Translations under genes and position numbers: made by a program
Part shown: piece by piece, positions 9,413-17,820 of the stretch
Position numbering within the stretch: position 1 is the stretch's first letter
Layout: the number at the start of each line of letters is the position of its first letter
Assembly: GCF_040543805.1 (NCBI RefSeq)
Contig: NZ_JBEUMS010000001.1
Location: 620,001-684,000 of the forward strand
Length of the DNA: 64,000 nt
Reading direction: 5' to 3'
Source of the DNA: Arcicella rosea
GTDB lineage: Bacteria; Bacteroidota; Bacteroidia; Cytophagales; Spirosomataceae
The notes under the pieces: generated by a model
Seen by the model: the letters and a program-made list of their open reading frames with translations, nothing else
Databases searched by the model: none
Told to the model about the DNA's origin: nothing

Positions 9413-10024
9413 ATGGCATTCGTATTAGACCCTTTACCTTATGCAAATGATGCTTTAGAGCCTCACTTTGATGCGTTGACGATGGAAATTCACCATGACC
9501 GTCATCACAATACTTACGTTACTAACCTTAATGCTGCTGTGGCAGGTACTGAATTAGAAGGCAAATCTCTTGAAGAATTGGTTTCTGAAGTAAGTAAATA
9601 CTCTCCAGCAATTCGTAACAATGGTGGAGGACACTGGAATCATACATTCTTCTGGAATATTCTTTCTCCAAACGGTGGCGGAGCTCCAGTAGGTACTTTA
9701 GCAGAAGCTATCACTGCTAAATTCGGTTCATTTGAAGCATTCAAAGACGAATTCAAGAAAGCTGGTTTAACAAGATTCGGTTCAGGTTGGGCTTGGTTAG
9801 TTGTTACTGCCGACGGTTCAATTGCTGTTTCTTCAACACCAAATCAAGATAATCCATTAATGGATATTGCTGATGTAAAAGGTACTCCTATCATCGGTAT
9901 TGATGTTTGGGAACACGCATATTATTTGAAATTCCAAAACAAACGTCCTGATTATATCGATTCATTCTGGAACTTGGTAGATTGGGCAGGTGCTGAAAGC
10001 CGTTTCCAAGCAGCTAAAGCTTAA
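9413..10024 (+). CDS. sodA: Superoxide dismutase, Fe/Mn family
   Basis: Dismutates superoxide to peroxide and oxygen; cytoplasmic, no signal peptide. Length 203 aa is typical. The metal-ligand neighbourhoods are all present: H27 in MEIHHDRHHNTY, H77 in GGHWNHTFFW, and the Asp and His of DVWEHAYYLKFQNKRPDY. The active-site tyrosine is Y35. The Fe and Mn forms cannot be separated safely by eye; the GGHWNHTFFW form with the GG pair leans to Mn or cambialistic. It is followed by its own terminator. Given the large aerobic respiratory cluster in the window, a housekeeping defence role is expected. Confidence 0.95.
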   Translation: MAFVLDPLPYANDALEPHFDALTMEIHHDRHHNTYVTNLNAAVAGTELEGKSLEELVSEVSKYSPAIRNNGGGHWNHTFFWNILSPNGGGAPVGTLAEAITAKFGSFEAFKDEFKKAGLTRFGSGWAWLVVTADGSIAVSSTPNQDNPLMDIADVKGTPIIGIDVWEHAYYLKFQNKRPDYIDSFWNLVDWAGAESRFQAAKA

Positions 10025-10037
10025 TAAGTTATAAAAT

Positions 10038-10083
10038 AATAGCAATTTTTTCGTGATATTTTCATTGAAAAAATTGCTATTTT
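10038..10083 (+). terminator. Terminator of the superoxide dismutase gene
   Basis: A perfect 15-bp stem (AATAGCAATTTTTTC at 10038-10052, GAAAAAATTGCTATT at 10067-10081) with a TTTT end. Its 3' arm contains the probable -33 element of the tRNA-His promoter. Confidence 0.75.
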
Positions 10084-10104
10084 AAAATTGACTCCCTACC
10101 TTTG
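10074..10104 (+). promoter_or_regulatory. Bacteroidota-type promoter of tRNA-His
   Basis: TTG at 10074-10076 and TACCTTTG (consensus TAnnTTTG) at 10097-10104, 20 bp apart, place the start of transcription a few bases before the tRNA at 10121. Confidence 0.6.
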
Positions 10105-10120
10105 CAGTCCATTACAACAC

Positions 10121-10196
10121 GGAGGTTGTAGCTCAGTTGGTTAGAGCATCGGTTTGTGGTTCCGAGGGTCGTGGGTTCGAGCCCCATCTTCCTCCC
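10121..10196 (+). tRNA. tRNA-His(GUG)
   Basis: Cloverleaf with extra 5' G(-1), D arm TAGCTCAGTTGGTTAGAGC, anticodon loop TTGTGGT (GTG), and T arm GTGGG-TTCGAGC-CCCAT. The -1 G pairs with C73, the histidine identity element. CCA is not encoded. Reading the acceptor arm as GAGGTTG with CTTCCTC leaves two T-T oppositions at pairs 5-68 and 6-67. Confidence 0.93.
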
Positions 10197-10228
10197 AAGG
10201 TCTTGTCAATATGACAAGACCTTTTTTA
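10197..10228 (+). terminator. Terminator of tRNA-His
   Basis: A perfect 12-bp stem AAGGTCTTGTCA / TGACAAGACCTT with an ATA loop and a T run starts directly at the tRNA 3' end. Confidence 0.85.
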
Positions 10229-10250
10229 TTGCCTAATCTCACAACAAACC

Positions 10251-10934
10251 ATGAATTACATTCAGCTTAAAGCATTAATCACGACACGTTATCGGAAAAC
10301 TACTTTTACGATACTTTCATTGATGTATATTGTTGGATTTATCGGTTTAAAAGTCCCTTTAACTCAAGAATATTTTAAAGTATTATCTCCTTTTAACCTT
10401 TGGACTTCATTAATTCTATTACTTCTTTTTCATCAAGATTTTCAACCTAAGTTTATTCTATTTGCTGTTATTACTTTTCTAGTTGGTTTTTTTATAGAAG
10501 TAATTGGCGTGCATACGGGCATTATTTTTGGCGAATATCAGTATGGACAAACGCTTGGTATCAAACTCTTTGAAGTCCCCATTGTCATTGGCGCAAATTG
10601 GCTTATTTTGGTTTATTGTTCTGGAGTTATTGTTGAACTCTTCTTTCAAAATCTAAAATCAAGTATTTCAGGGAAAATCATTTTATCAATTATTGCAGCC
10701 TGTTTGATGGTTGGCTTAGATTTGTTGATTGAGCCCGTAGCAATTCGTTTAGATTTTTGGCAATGGTCATTCAACAAAATCCCAGTACAAAACTACCTTG
10801 GTTGGCTGGTTGTTTCTTTGGTTTTACAATTCTATTTTATCAATAGTAAATTCCTAAAAAACAACTTATTAGCACCACTTTTATTTTGTTTACAATTATT
10901 GTTTTTTCTTCTCCATACACTTCTCCCAGCTTAG
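10251..10934 (+). CDS. cruF: Carotenoid 1,2-hydratase-type membrane protein (CruF family)
   Basis: A 227-aa polytopic membrane protein with about seven hydrophobic segments. The central block (FFIEVIGVHTGIIFGEYQYG..., then FEVPIVIGANWLILVY, then LDLLIEPVAIRLDFWQW) is characteristic of the DUF422/CruF family. That family hydrates the psi end of carotenoids to give 1'-hydroxy carotenoids, as in flexixanthin-type pigments of Cytophagales. No other crt gene is adjacent, but a MerR/B12-domain regulator follows 238 bp downstream on the same strand. Family call is good; the exact substrate is inferred. Confidence 0.8.
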   Translation: MNYIQLKALITTRYRKTTFTILSLMYIVGFIGLKVPLTQEYFKVLSPFNLWTSLILLLLFHQDFQPKFILFAVITFLVGFFIEVIGVHTGIIFGEYQYGQTLGIKLFEVPIVIGANWLILVYCSGVIVELFFQNLKSSISGKIILSIIAACLMVGLDLLIEPVAIRLDFWQWSFNKIPVQNYLGWLVVSLVLQFYFINSKFLKNNLLAPLLFCLQLLFFLLHTLLPA

Positions 10935-11172
10935 GCTACTTGAATATTATTGTATAATTTTGTAAACTTTTCTTTAAACAAGATGTTTATTCTTTATCCC
11001 TAAGTGTACAAATATTTACACATGGCAATTCGATTGCGTTACATCATTTTATTCAATTGAAAACTTTAGTAAAAGTGATTTTATAAAACTCAATATTTTA
11101 ATATCAGAGTTGAACAAATCTTTGATTTGTATTTCGATTGTAGAAAATCATTAAACCCTTCGACCCAAAAAC

Positions 11173-12051
11173 ATGAGCAATTATTCTATTAAAGACCTTG
11201 AGCAATTATCTGGTATCAAGGCTCATACCCTCCGAATTTGGGAGCAACGCTATGAAATTTTAAAACCAGATAGAACAGATACTAATATACGTACTTACGA
11301 TGATAAAGACCTTAAATTGGTTTTAAACATTGCTCTGCTTAAAGAACACGGTTATAAAATCTCGGAGATTTCAAAAATGAGTTCCGATGAAATGTCAAAA
11401 GAAGTAATGTTGATTTCGGAAAAGCAATTAAGTTATCCAGAACAAATTCATGCTTTGACGATATCGATGTTAGATTTAGATGAAGAAAGGTTTGAAAAAA
11501 TTGTAAGTACCAATACGCTTCAATTTGGCTTTGAAAATATGATGACTAATATCATCTTTCCTTTTCTAAGCAGAATTGGCACTTTATGGATTACTGGTTC
11601 AGTTGGACCTGCTCAAGAACATTTTATTTCAAATTTAATCCGTCAAAAGCTTATTGTAGCCATAGATGGTCAATTACCTTCACTCAGACCGGGTGCAAAA
11701 AAATATATGCTGTATTTGCCTGAAGGCGAAATGCACGAAATTAGTTTATTATTTGGAAATTATATTATCCGTTCACGTCAGAACAAAGTAATTTACTTAG
11801 GACAGAGCCTGCCTTTTAGTGAGCTAATTTTTGCATATAAAGTACACAAACCTGATTATCTTTTTAGTGTGATAACATCCGTACCTGGGCAAGATGAAGT
11901 ACAAAAGTATGTGTATCGCTTAGCGAAGGAATTTCCTGATTCAAAAATATTATTATCAGGTTATCAAGTGGTAGGACAAGACATTGACTGTCCTGATAAT
12001 GTAGAAATTATAACTCAGATTAAATATTTAATGGATATTGCTTTAGAATAG
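11173..12051 (+). CDS. MerR-family regulator with CarH/CarA-like B12-binding domain
   Basis: A 292-aa cytoplasmic transcription factor. Residues 3-70 are a MerR winged helix-turn-helix (YSIKDLEQLSGIKAHTLRIWEQRY). Residues 90-165 are the four-helix cap of CarH-type B12 domains, with the W-x9-EH motif intact (W139, E149, H150). Residues 175-290 are a Rossmann-like B12-binding fold. The lower-ligand motif DxHxxG reads EMHEIS: H188 is kept but the final glycycle position is Ser. Proteins of this type repress carotenoid genes and release DNA in light. The neighbouring cruF gene fits that role. Whether it still binds adenosylcobalamin is uncertain. Confidence 0.82.
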   Translation: MSNYSIKDLEQLSGIKAHTLRIWEQRYEILKPDRTDTNIRTYDDKDLKLVLNIALLKEHGYKISEISKMSSDEMSKEVMLISEKQLSYPEQIHALTISMLDLDEERFEKIVSTNTLQFGFENMMTNIIFPFLSRIGTLWITGSVGPAQEHFISNLIRQKLIVAIDGQLPSLRPGAKKYMLYLPEGEMHEISLLFGNYIIRSRQNKVIYLGQSLPFSELIFAYKVHKPDYLFSVITSVPGQDEVQKYVYRLAKEFPDSKILLSGYQVVGQDIDCPDNVEIITQIKYLMDIALE

Positions 12052-12090
12052 GAAGAATATAAAAACGATACTCTTCCTATTCAGAATATT

Positions 12091-13161
12091 TTAAACAAAT
12101 TCTTTCCCTTTTTTAGTAGCATCTGCCACAAAGTTCTTCACGAATTGTTCTTGTTCTTTTTCACAAATCATCAGAACGTTGTCATATTCAGCAACGATAT
12201 AGCCATCCAATCCTTGAATTACCACTAATCGGTCTTTTGGTGTTTTTATAATGCTATTTTTAACCCCGTAAAGCATCGTTGCTCCATCAATTACATTAGC
12301 ATCTTCATCTTTATCCGATACTTCATATAGCGACTTCCAAGTACCTAAATCAGACCAACCAATATTTCCTAAAACTGTAAATACGTTATCCGCTTTTTCC
12401 ATGATAGCGTAGTCAATCGAGATACTCTCACAGTTTTGATAAATATTATTGATAAAATCAGTTTCCTGATCAGTGAAGTAAATATCATTCCCAGATTCAA
12501 AAATACTGTGTACAATAGGGCTATTTTTTGAAAATGCGTTTTTAATTGCTTTGGCAGTCCAGATAAAAATACCTGCATTCCATACATAATCTCCACTTTC
12601 TAAAAAAGTTTTAGCCAATTCTAAATTGGGTTTTTCTCTGAAAGTTTTAACTCTTTTTACTTCAGTTTCTGATTGATCATATTGAATATAACCATAGCCA
12701 GTATCTGGGCGAGTCGGAGTAATACCAAGCGTAACTAGAACATCTCCTTTAGCAGAAGTTTCTAAAGCAATATTAATTCTCTTTTCAAATTCCTTTTCTT
12801 TTAAAATAATATGGTCAGCAGGTGCTACCACAATATTAGCATCTGGATTTTGCTTAGCAATTTTATAACAAGCATAAGCTACGCAAGGAGCTGTATTTCT
12901 TCGGATTGGTTCTGCTAAAATCTGACTATCCGATAAAAAAGGCAATTGTGTCTTTATTAAATCAATGTAATCAGTACTTGTTACAATAAATATATTTTCA
13001 TTTGGGCAAATGTCCTCGAAACGATCAGCAGTTTGTTGCAAAAGCGTTCTCCCCGTTCCTAAAACATCATGAAATTGCTTGGGATTATTCGTTCTACTAA
13101 ATGGCCAAAAACGAGTACCAACCCCTCCTGCCATAATTACTACATAGTTATTCTTATTCAT
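12091..13161 (-). CDS. manC: Mannose-1-phosphate guanylyltransferase
   Basis: Makes GDP-mannose from GTP and mannose 1-phosphate, for cell-surface polysaccharide. The 356-aa protein starts with the nucleotidyltransferase signature MAGGVGTRFWPFSR followed by NNPKQF. It carries the APADH metal-binding motif near residue 113, the EKP motif (FREKPNLELA) near residue 170, and the product-site block YVWNAGIFIWT. It has only the GTP-transferase domain, without the C-terminal isomerase domain of bifunctional enzymes. It converges with the MerR gene; the 39-bp gap between them holds a short complementary sequence but no strong terminator. Confidence 0.92.
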   Translation of the reverse strand: MNKNNYVVIMAGGVGTRFWPFSRTNNPKQFHDVLGTGRTLLQQTADRFEDICPNENIFIVTSTDYIDLIKTQLPFLSDSQILAEPIRRNTAPCVAYACYKIAKQNPDANIVVAPADHIILKEKEFEKRINIALETSAKGDVLVTLGITPTRPDTGYGYIQYDQSETEVKRVKTFREKPNLELAKTFLESGDYVWNAGIFIWTAKAIKNAFSKNSPIVHSIFESGNDIYFTDQETDFINNIYQNCESISIDYAIMEKADNVFTVLGNIGWSDLGTWKSLYEVSDKDEDANVIDGATMLYGVKNSIIKTPKDRLVVIQGLDGYIVAEYDNVLMICEKEQEQFVKNFVADATKKGKEFV

Positions 13162-13588
13162 GATTTAGTATTATTTTTTTTATATTCTAGTTGTGTGCTA
13201 TCGTTCTGAAATTTAAAGATATGTATAGTTTCTAAAAAAAGGAAATTATAATGGAAAGCTTCATTTGTTAGTAATAAAAACTCTGTAAAATACCAATTTT
13301 TCTATTTTTTCTACCTAACATTAAACTCCTTAACAAGTTTGCTCTAATTTCACACACATTTTTATAAATGTACTTTTTTCTTAAATTAAAATACTATCTT
13401 AACTTCACAAGGGTTAGTATTGAACAATTTTATCTTCCAAATCAATCATTAGACAATTTTAAGAAAAAATGTAAAAAATTTACTCTGCTTGCATAATAAA
13501 ATCCAAAAAATTCTTTCTATTTGCATAATAATTCATCGAATCAGGAAAAAGGCATTATTTAAATTTTAATTCACTAACAAATAAAGGT
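13162..13588. other. 427-bp gene-free region between divergent manC and TonB-receptor genes
   Basis: AT-rich upstream region for both genes. It holds a duplicated 27-nt block at 13473-13531 and, just before the receptor start, AAAGG (13583-13587). I see no RNA gene and no open frame worth calling. Confidence 0.5.
13473..13531. repeat. 27-nt direct repeat, 32-bp period, upstream of the TonB receptor
   Basis: The blocks 13473-13499 and 13505-13531 match at 22 of 27 positions; both begin AAAAAATT and end TTGCATAATAA. They lie about 60-115 bp before the receptor start, a position suited to a duplicated regulator site. A binding role is inference. Confidence 0.5.
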
Positions 13589-16561
13589 ATGAAAAAACAT
13601 TTTACGACAATGAGGCTTGGGCTAATTACCACGCTATTGTTTATGACCTCAATGCTATTTGCCCAAACAAAAATATCGGGTAAAATAAGTGATGGCTCAA
13701 CAAAAGAGCCATTGATTGGTGTAAGTATTGCAGTAAAAGGAAAAGTAATTGGAACAATTTCGGATACTAAAGGCGCATTTGCACTGACTACAAGCACTCC
13801 AACGCCTTTTACTATTGTTGTTTCAAGTGTTGGTTATAATACTCAGGAATTTATTGTAGATGGCAGTAAAAATAATTTTGACATAACACTCTCTGAACAA
13901 AGTATTATGGGGCAAGAAGTTGTCATTTCTGCTTCAAGGGTAGAACAAAGTATTATGAAATCTCCAGTTTCAATTGAGAAAATGGATATACGTGCCATTC
14001 AAAATACTCCTTCTGCAACATTTTACGATGGACTAAAAAATCTAAAAGGGGTTGAAGTAAGTACTCAATCGTTAACATTCAGCTCTGTCAATACTCGTGG
14101 GTTTAATGCTAATGGTAACGTTAGAATGGTTCAATTGATTGATGGAATGGACAACCAAGCTCCGGGTTTAAATTTCTCGGTAGGAAACATTGTTGGTATT
14201 TCTGAATTAGACCTTGAATCTGCTGAATTACTTCCTGGTGCTGCTTCAGCATTATATGGACCAAATGCCTTGAATGGTATTTTATTAATGAATTCAAAAA
14301 GTCCTTTTTTATACCAAGGACTTAGTGCATCAGTTAAAACTGGGCTAATGAATGAAAAAAGTCGTTCTGTTGCCACAACTGGTTATTATGATGCTTCAAT
14401 TCGTTTTGCTAAAGCATTCAACAACAAGATTGCCTTTAAAGCCAATTTTTCTTATTTAAAAGCAGACGATTGGCAAGCAAATGATTTTAGAGACCAAAGT
14501 TTCTTGAACGGTAGCAATTTCAATGGTACACGTGATAATAATTATGCCTATAATGGTGTGAATGCTTATGGAGATGAAACAAACGTAAATATGTATGGCG
14601 GTTTGTATGGAAATGGTACTCCAGGCACTGGAGCGAATGGAACTTCCCAAATTTTAGGTGCTATTGCTACATTTGTTTATCCTGCTAATATTCCAGGAAT
14701 TGGAGGAAAATCTTTAGTACAATTATCAGGACAAACGCCAAAACAAATTTTTGATGCCATCATCCCAGGTCAAACCAATTCAAACATTTCAAGAATAGGT
14801 TATAACGAAAGAGACTTGGCTTCTTATGGAACTACTAGCATAAAATTAAACGGTGCTATTCACTACAGAATCAACGATAATGTTGAAGCTATCGCTCAAG
14901 CAAGTTGGGGAAATGGAACGACTGTTTATACAGGAGCCGACCGCTACTCTATCAAAAATTTTAGTTTAGGTCAATACAAATTAGAAGTGAAAGGTTCTAA
15001 CTTCTTTGTAAGAGCATACACAACACAAGAACGTTCAGGAGATGCTTACGCTACTGGAACATTAGGCGCTTTGGTTAACGAAGCTTGGAAACCAAGTACA
15101 ACGTGGTATCCACAATATTTTGGGACTTTCGCACAATCTGCGCTTACAAATTACGCTACTATTTTTGCTGGTGCATTAGGACAAGGACTCGCACCTTCTG
15201 CAGCTGTTACTGCTGCTAGTGCAAGTACTCAGGGGCAATTTGGCGCTTATCATGCAGCAGCACGTACTCTTGCTGATGCAGGTCGCTTAACACCTTCAAG
15301 CGCAAATTGGAATGCAACGCTTGATAATGTAAAAAGCTTGCCTATCCCTCGTGGAGCGAAATTTAATGACAAATCAAATCTTTATGCTATTGAAGGGATG
15401 TATAATCTTTCTCAAGCCTTCAATAATGTAATTGATGTAATCGTTGGTGCAAACTATCGTACTTATTCTTTAAACTCTGGCGGTACTTTATTTGCTACAC
15501 AGCAAGCAAACGCCGATGGTTCAAGCAATCCTAGTGCGAAAGAATTTTCTATCAGTGAATATGGTGCTTATGCACAATTAGCGAAAGATTTATTCGATAA
15601 AAAATTCAAACTCTCAGGTTCTTTGCGATATGACAAAAACGAGAATTTTGCAGGACAATTTACACCAAGAATTTCAGGTGTATTCTCTCCTACAAGTGAC
15701 CATAACTTCCGTTTATCATACCAAACAGGTTTTAGAATTCCAACCACACAAGACCAATACATTGATTTATTAACACCACAAGCACGCTTAATTGGTGGCT
15801 TACCTTTATTTGACGATCGTTATCAATTATCTGGTAAAAGCTATGTTTATAGTACTGTATTGGCAAATCCAACTGATCCAACTAAATGGCAAGTATATAA
15901 TAGAAAAGAGTACAAACCAGAAAGAGTTGGCTCATGGGAAGTTGGTTATAAAGGTTTAATTAGTAAGAAACTATTTGTTGATGCCTATTACTACACAAGT
16001 ACATTTACTAATTTCGCTATTTCACAAGTCGTTGTTAAGCCAGACCCTGCTATCGCTGGAAGAGTACAACCATATTCATTACCTACGAATGCTGAAAAAG
16101 ATGTAAAAACTGAAGGCTGGGCAGTTGGCTTGGACTATGCTTTTCCTAAAGGATTCAACCTTGGCGGAAATGTTTCGCATAACGTACTAAGTGATAATGG
16201 AGGACTTACTTCAGGACAATTGCAATACAATACTCCGCCGTATCGTTTTAATGCCTCTTTTGGTAACCGTAATGTCGGTAAAACTGGAGTTGGTTTCAAT
16301 GTAGTATGGAGATACCAAGAATCATTCATCTGGCAATCAAGCTTTGCTAGCCCTGCGGTGAATACTTTACAACAAGGAAATATTCCAGCATTTAGCACAC
16401 TAGATGCTCAGGTTTCAAAAAAAGTAGCAAGTATTAAATCTATCATCAAAATTGGTGGAACTAATATCTTAGGAAAATCTTACGTTACTTCATGGGGTAA
16501 TCCAACAGTAGGCTCTATGTTTTATGTAGGAATTGCATTTGATGAATTATTAAACAAATAA
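13589..16561 (+). CDS. TonB-dependent outer-membrane receptor
   Basis: A 990-aa outer-membrane transporter. It has a signal peptide (to about residue 26, ...MLFAQ), then a CarboxypepD_reg-like domain (about 28-110, KISGKISDGSTKEPLIGVSI). A plug domain follows (about 120-240, with VVISASRVEQSIMKSPVSIE and the ALYGPNALNGILLM block), then a long beta-barrel ending in an aromatic-containing strand. It lacks the SusC signature context and no susD gene follows, so it is more likely a siderophore, cofactor or metal-type receptor than a glycan importer. The ligand cannot be read from sequence. AAAGG lies just before the ATG. It converges with nusG across a shared terminator. Confidence 0.92.
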   Translation: MKKHFTTMRLGLITTLLFMTSMLFAQTKISGKISDGSTKEPLIGVSIAVKGKVIGTISDTKGAFALTTSTPTPFTIVVSSVGYNTQEFIVDGSKNNFDITLSEQSIMGQEVVISASRVEQSIMKSPVSIEKMDIRAIQNTPSATFYDGLKNLKGVEVSTQSLTFSSVNTRGFNANGNVRMVQLIDGMDNQAPGLNFSVGNIVGISELDLESAELLPGAASALYGPNALNGILLMNSKSPFLYQGLSASVKTGLMNEKSRSVATTGYYDASIRFAKAFNNKIAFKANFSYLKADDWQANDFRDQSFLNGSNFNGTRDNNYAYNGVNAYGDETNVNMYGGLYGNGTPGTGANGTSQILGAIATFVYPANIPGIGGKSLVQLSGQTPKQIFDAIIPGQTNSNISRIGYNERDLASYGTTSIKLNGAIHYRINDNVEAIAQASWGNGTTVYTGADRYSIKNFSLGQYKLEVKGSNFFVRAYTTQERSGDAYATGTLGALVNEAWKPSTTWYPQYFGTFAQSALTNYATIFAGALGQGLAPSAAVTAASASTQGQFGAYHAAARTLADAGRLTPSSANWNATLDNVKSLPIPRGAKFNDKSNLYAIEGMYNLSQAFNNVIDVIVGANYRTYSLNSGGTLFATQQANADGSSNPSAKEFSISEYGAYAQLAKDLFDKKFKLSGSLRYDKNENFAGQFTPRISGVFSPTSDHNFRLSYQTGFRIPTTQDQYIDLLTPQARLIGGLPLFDDRYQLSGKSYVYSTVLANPTDPTKWQVYNRKEYKPERVGSWEVGYKGLISKKLFVDAYYYTSTFTNFAISQVVVKPDPAIAGRVQPYSLPTNAEKDVKTEGWAVGLDYAFPKGFNLGGNVSHNVLSDNGGLTSGQLQYNTPPYRFNASFGNRNVGKTGVGFNVVWRYQESFIWQSSFASPAVNTLQQGNIPAFSTLDAQVSKKVASIKSIIKIGGTNILGKSYVTSWGNPTVGSMFYVGIAFDELLNK

Positions 16562-16580
16562 AAAGCACTCGCTAGAAAAT

Positions 16581-16617
16581 AAAAAGAGGAATATTCACAA
16601 TGAATATTCCTCTTTTT
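16581..16617. terminator. Bidirectional terminator between TonB receptor and nusG
   Basis: A perfect 17-bp stem, AAAAAGAGGAATATTCA / TGAATATTCCTCTTTTT, with a CAA loop. T runs on both strands let it end both convergent genes. Confidence 0.9.
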
Positions 16618-16633
16618 ATTTGAGTTAATTTCT

Positions 16634-17185
16634 CTATTTCTCTACTTGTGAGTAGTTCAATTCAACTGGAGTGTTACGACCAAAGATTTTAACCATAACG
16701 TTCAATTTCTTCTTATCATCAAAGATTTCTTCAACAGAACCTTCAAATCCAGAGAAAGGACCATCTATTACTTTAATAGTTTCGCCTTTCGAGAACGATG
16801 TTGGTGCTAATTCTTCAACAGCAACGGCTTCGTCCATTTTACCCAAGATACGCTTAATTTCTCCGGCACGCAATGGAATTGGTGTTTTAGATGTCTTACC
16901 ATCATTCCAGCTTAAAAAGCCAATTACACCTGGCATAGAAGTAATTAAATGGGCTACTTCACCGTATTTAATATCTGCTTCAACAAAAATATATCCCGCA
17001 AACAAAGTTTTTTCACGAACAGTTTTTTTACCGTTACGCATTTCAAATATCTTCTCTGTTGGAATAATAATTTGTGGAATATAATCCTGAAGACTTTGTC
17101 TCGCAATTTCATTTTCGAGATAAGTCCTTATTTTCTTTTCTTGTCCTGAAACAGCTCTCAGAACGTACCAATTAGTCTCTGCCAT
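16634..17185 (-). CDS. nusG: Transcription termination/antitermination factor NusG
   Basis: Binds RNA polymerase and couples it to Rho or the ribosome. The 183-aa protein has the NGN domain at the start (NWYVLRAVSGQEKKIRTYLE), the GYIFVEAD motif near residue 66, the MPGVIGFL motif, and a C-terminal KOW domain (KGETIKVIDGPFSGFEGSVEEI). It lies 101 bp downstream of secE, the standard order. Unusually, the ribosomal genes that normally follow (rplK, rplA, rplJ, rplL) are not here: the gene is followed by a terminator and a convergent TonB receptor. Confidence 0.97.
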   Translation of the reverse strand: MAETNWYVLRAVSGQEKKIRTYLENEIARQSLQDYIPQIIIPTEKIFEMRNGKKTVREKTLFAGYIFVEADIKYGEVAHLITSMPGVIGFLSWNDGKTSKTPIPLRAGEIKRILGKMDEAVAVEELAPTSFSKGETIKVIDGPFSGFEGSVEEIFDDKKKLNVMVKIFGRNTPVELNYSQVEK

Positions 17186-17286
17186 TGTATGAGTATAAAT
17201 TTCAGTTTGCCCTTGTAGATTTTGGATTGATATTACATCAAAGCAGATTTATTGCTAATGCTATATTCCGAAATCTGCCATTAATA

Positions 17287-17472
17287 TTATTGATAGAACC
17301 ACTCTAATCCAGACTTGAAAAGGAAGTCAATCATACCAACCACTAATGCAAAAATTAAAGATGCCACTAATACAAGCGTTGAACTTGCTTGTAATTCTGA
17401 AAATTTAGGCCATGTTACGTTTTCTGTAACCTCTGTCCAAGACTCTTTAACAAGTTGTTGTAATTTGTTCAT
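17287..17472 (-). CDS. secE: Protein translocase subunit SecE
   Basis: A 61-aa single-span membrane protein that clamps SecY in the translocon. It shows the short SecE form: an amphipathic N-terminal helix with VKESWTEVTENVTWPKFSELQASS and one transmembrane helix (TLVLVASLIFALVVGMIDFLF). The position between tRNA-Trp and nusG is the usual one and confirms the call. It is probably transcribed with tRNA-Trp from the promoter at 17713-17743. Confidence 0.95.
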   Translation of the reverse strand: MNKLQQLVKESWTEVTENVTWPKFSELQASSTLVLVASLIFALVVGMIDFLFKSGLEWFYQ

Positions 17473-17543
17473 GGTTTTATTTTTCTATATTATACTAATA
17501 ATCTCTTTAATCTGTAAGCAAAAACAGTTATGCTTATAAACTT

Positions 17544-17622
17544 TTAAGTTCCAATATTTTAGGCTTTAAAATTAGTACATTTAAAATGTATATAAATTTA
17601 AAACCTAAAACTTGGAACTTAA
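17544..17622. repeat. Imperfect inverted repeat between secE and tRNA-Trp
   Basis: TTAAGTTCCAATATTTTAGG at the left (17544 on) and CCTAAAACTTGGAACTTAA at the right (to 17622) are near-complementary over about 26 nt. The RNA could fold into a long hairpin between the tRNA and the secE coding region. Function unknown. Confidence 0.5.
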
Positions 17623-17629
17623 TACTAAG

Positions 17630-17700
17630 CACGGGAACAAGGATTCGAACCCTGATCAAGGGTGTTGGAGACCCGCATTCTACCATTGAACTATTCCCGT
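17630..17700 (-). tRNA. tRNA-Trp(CCA)
   Basis: Minus-strand cloverleaf: acceptor ACGGGAA / TTCCCGT with G73, D arm TAGTTCAATGGTAGAA, anticodon loop TCTCCAA (CCA), T loop TTCGAAT. 71 nt without encoded CCA. Its position before secE is the classical one. Confidence 0.96.
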
Positions 17701-17712
17701 GTAAATCGACTG

Positions 17713-17743
17713 CAAAGATAGTTGTTTATCCTAAACTTGCAAA
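17713..17743 (-). promoter_or_regulatory. Promoter of tRNA-Trp-secE-nusG
   Basis: On the minus strand TTTG (17740-17743) is followed after exactly 19 bp by TATCTTTG (17713-17720), the Bacteroidota -33/-7 pair, 12 bp before the tRNA-Trp 5' end. Confidence 0.75.
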
Positions 17744-17764
17744 AAAATACTTACAAATTTATTC

Positions 17765-17800
17765 TAAAAAAAGAGAGCGTCACAGGTTTGTAACGCTCTC
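17765..17800 (-). terminator. Terminator of tuf
   Basis: Minus-strand stem GAGAGCGTTAC / GTGACGCTCTC (11 bp, one G-U) followed by seven T. It separates tuf from tRNA-Trp-secE-nusG. Confidence 0.85.
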
Positions 17801-17820
17801 AATCTATTTTTAGCTAAAAA

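Noticed and set aside
16671..17084. 137-codon plus-strand frame opposite nusG
   Set aside because: nusG on the other strand is certain, and this frame has no recognisable features.
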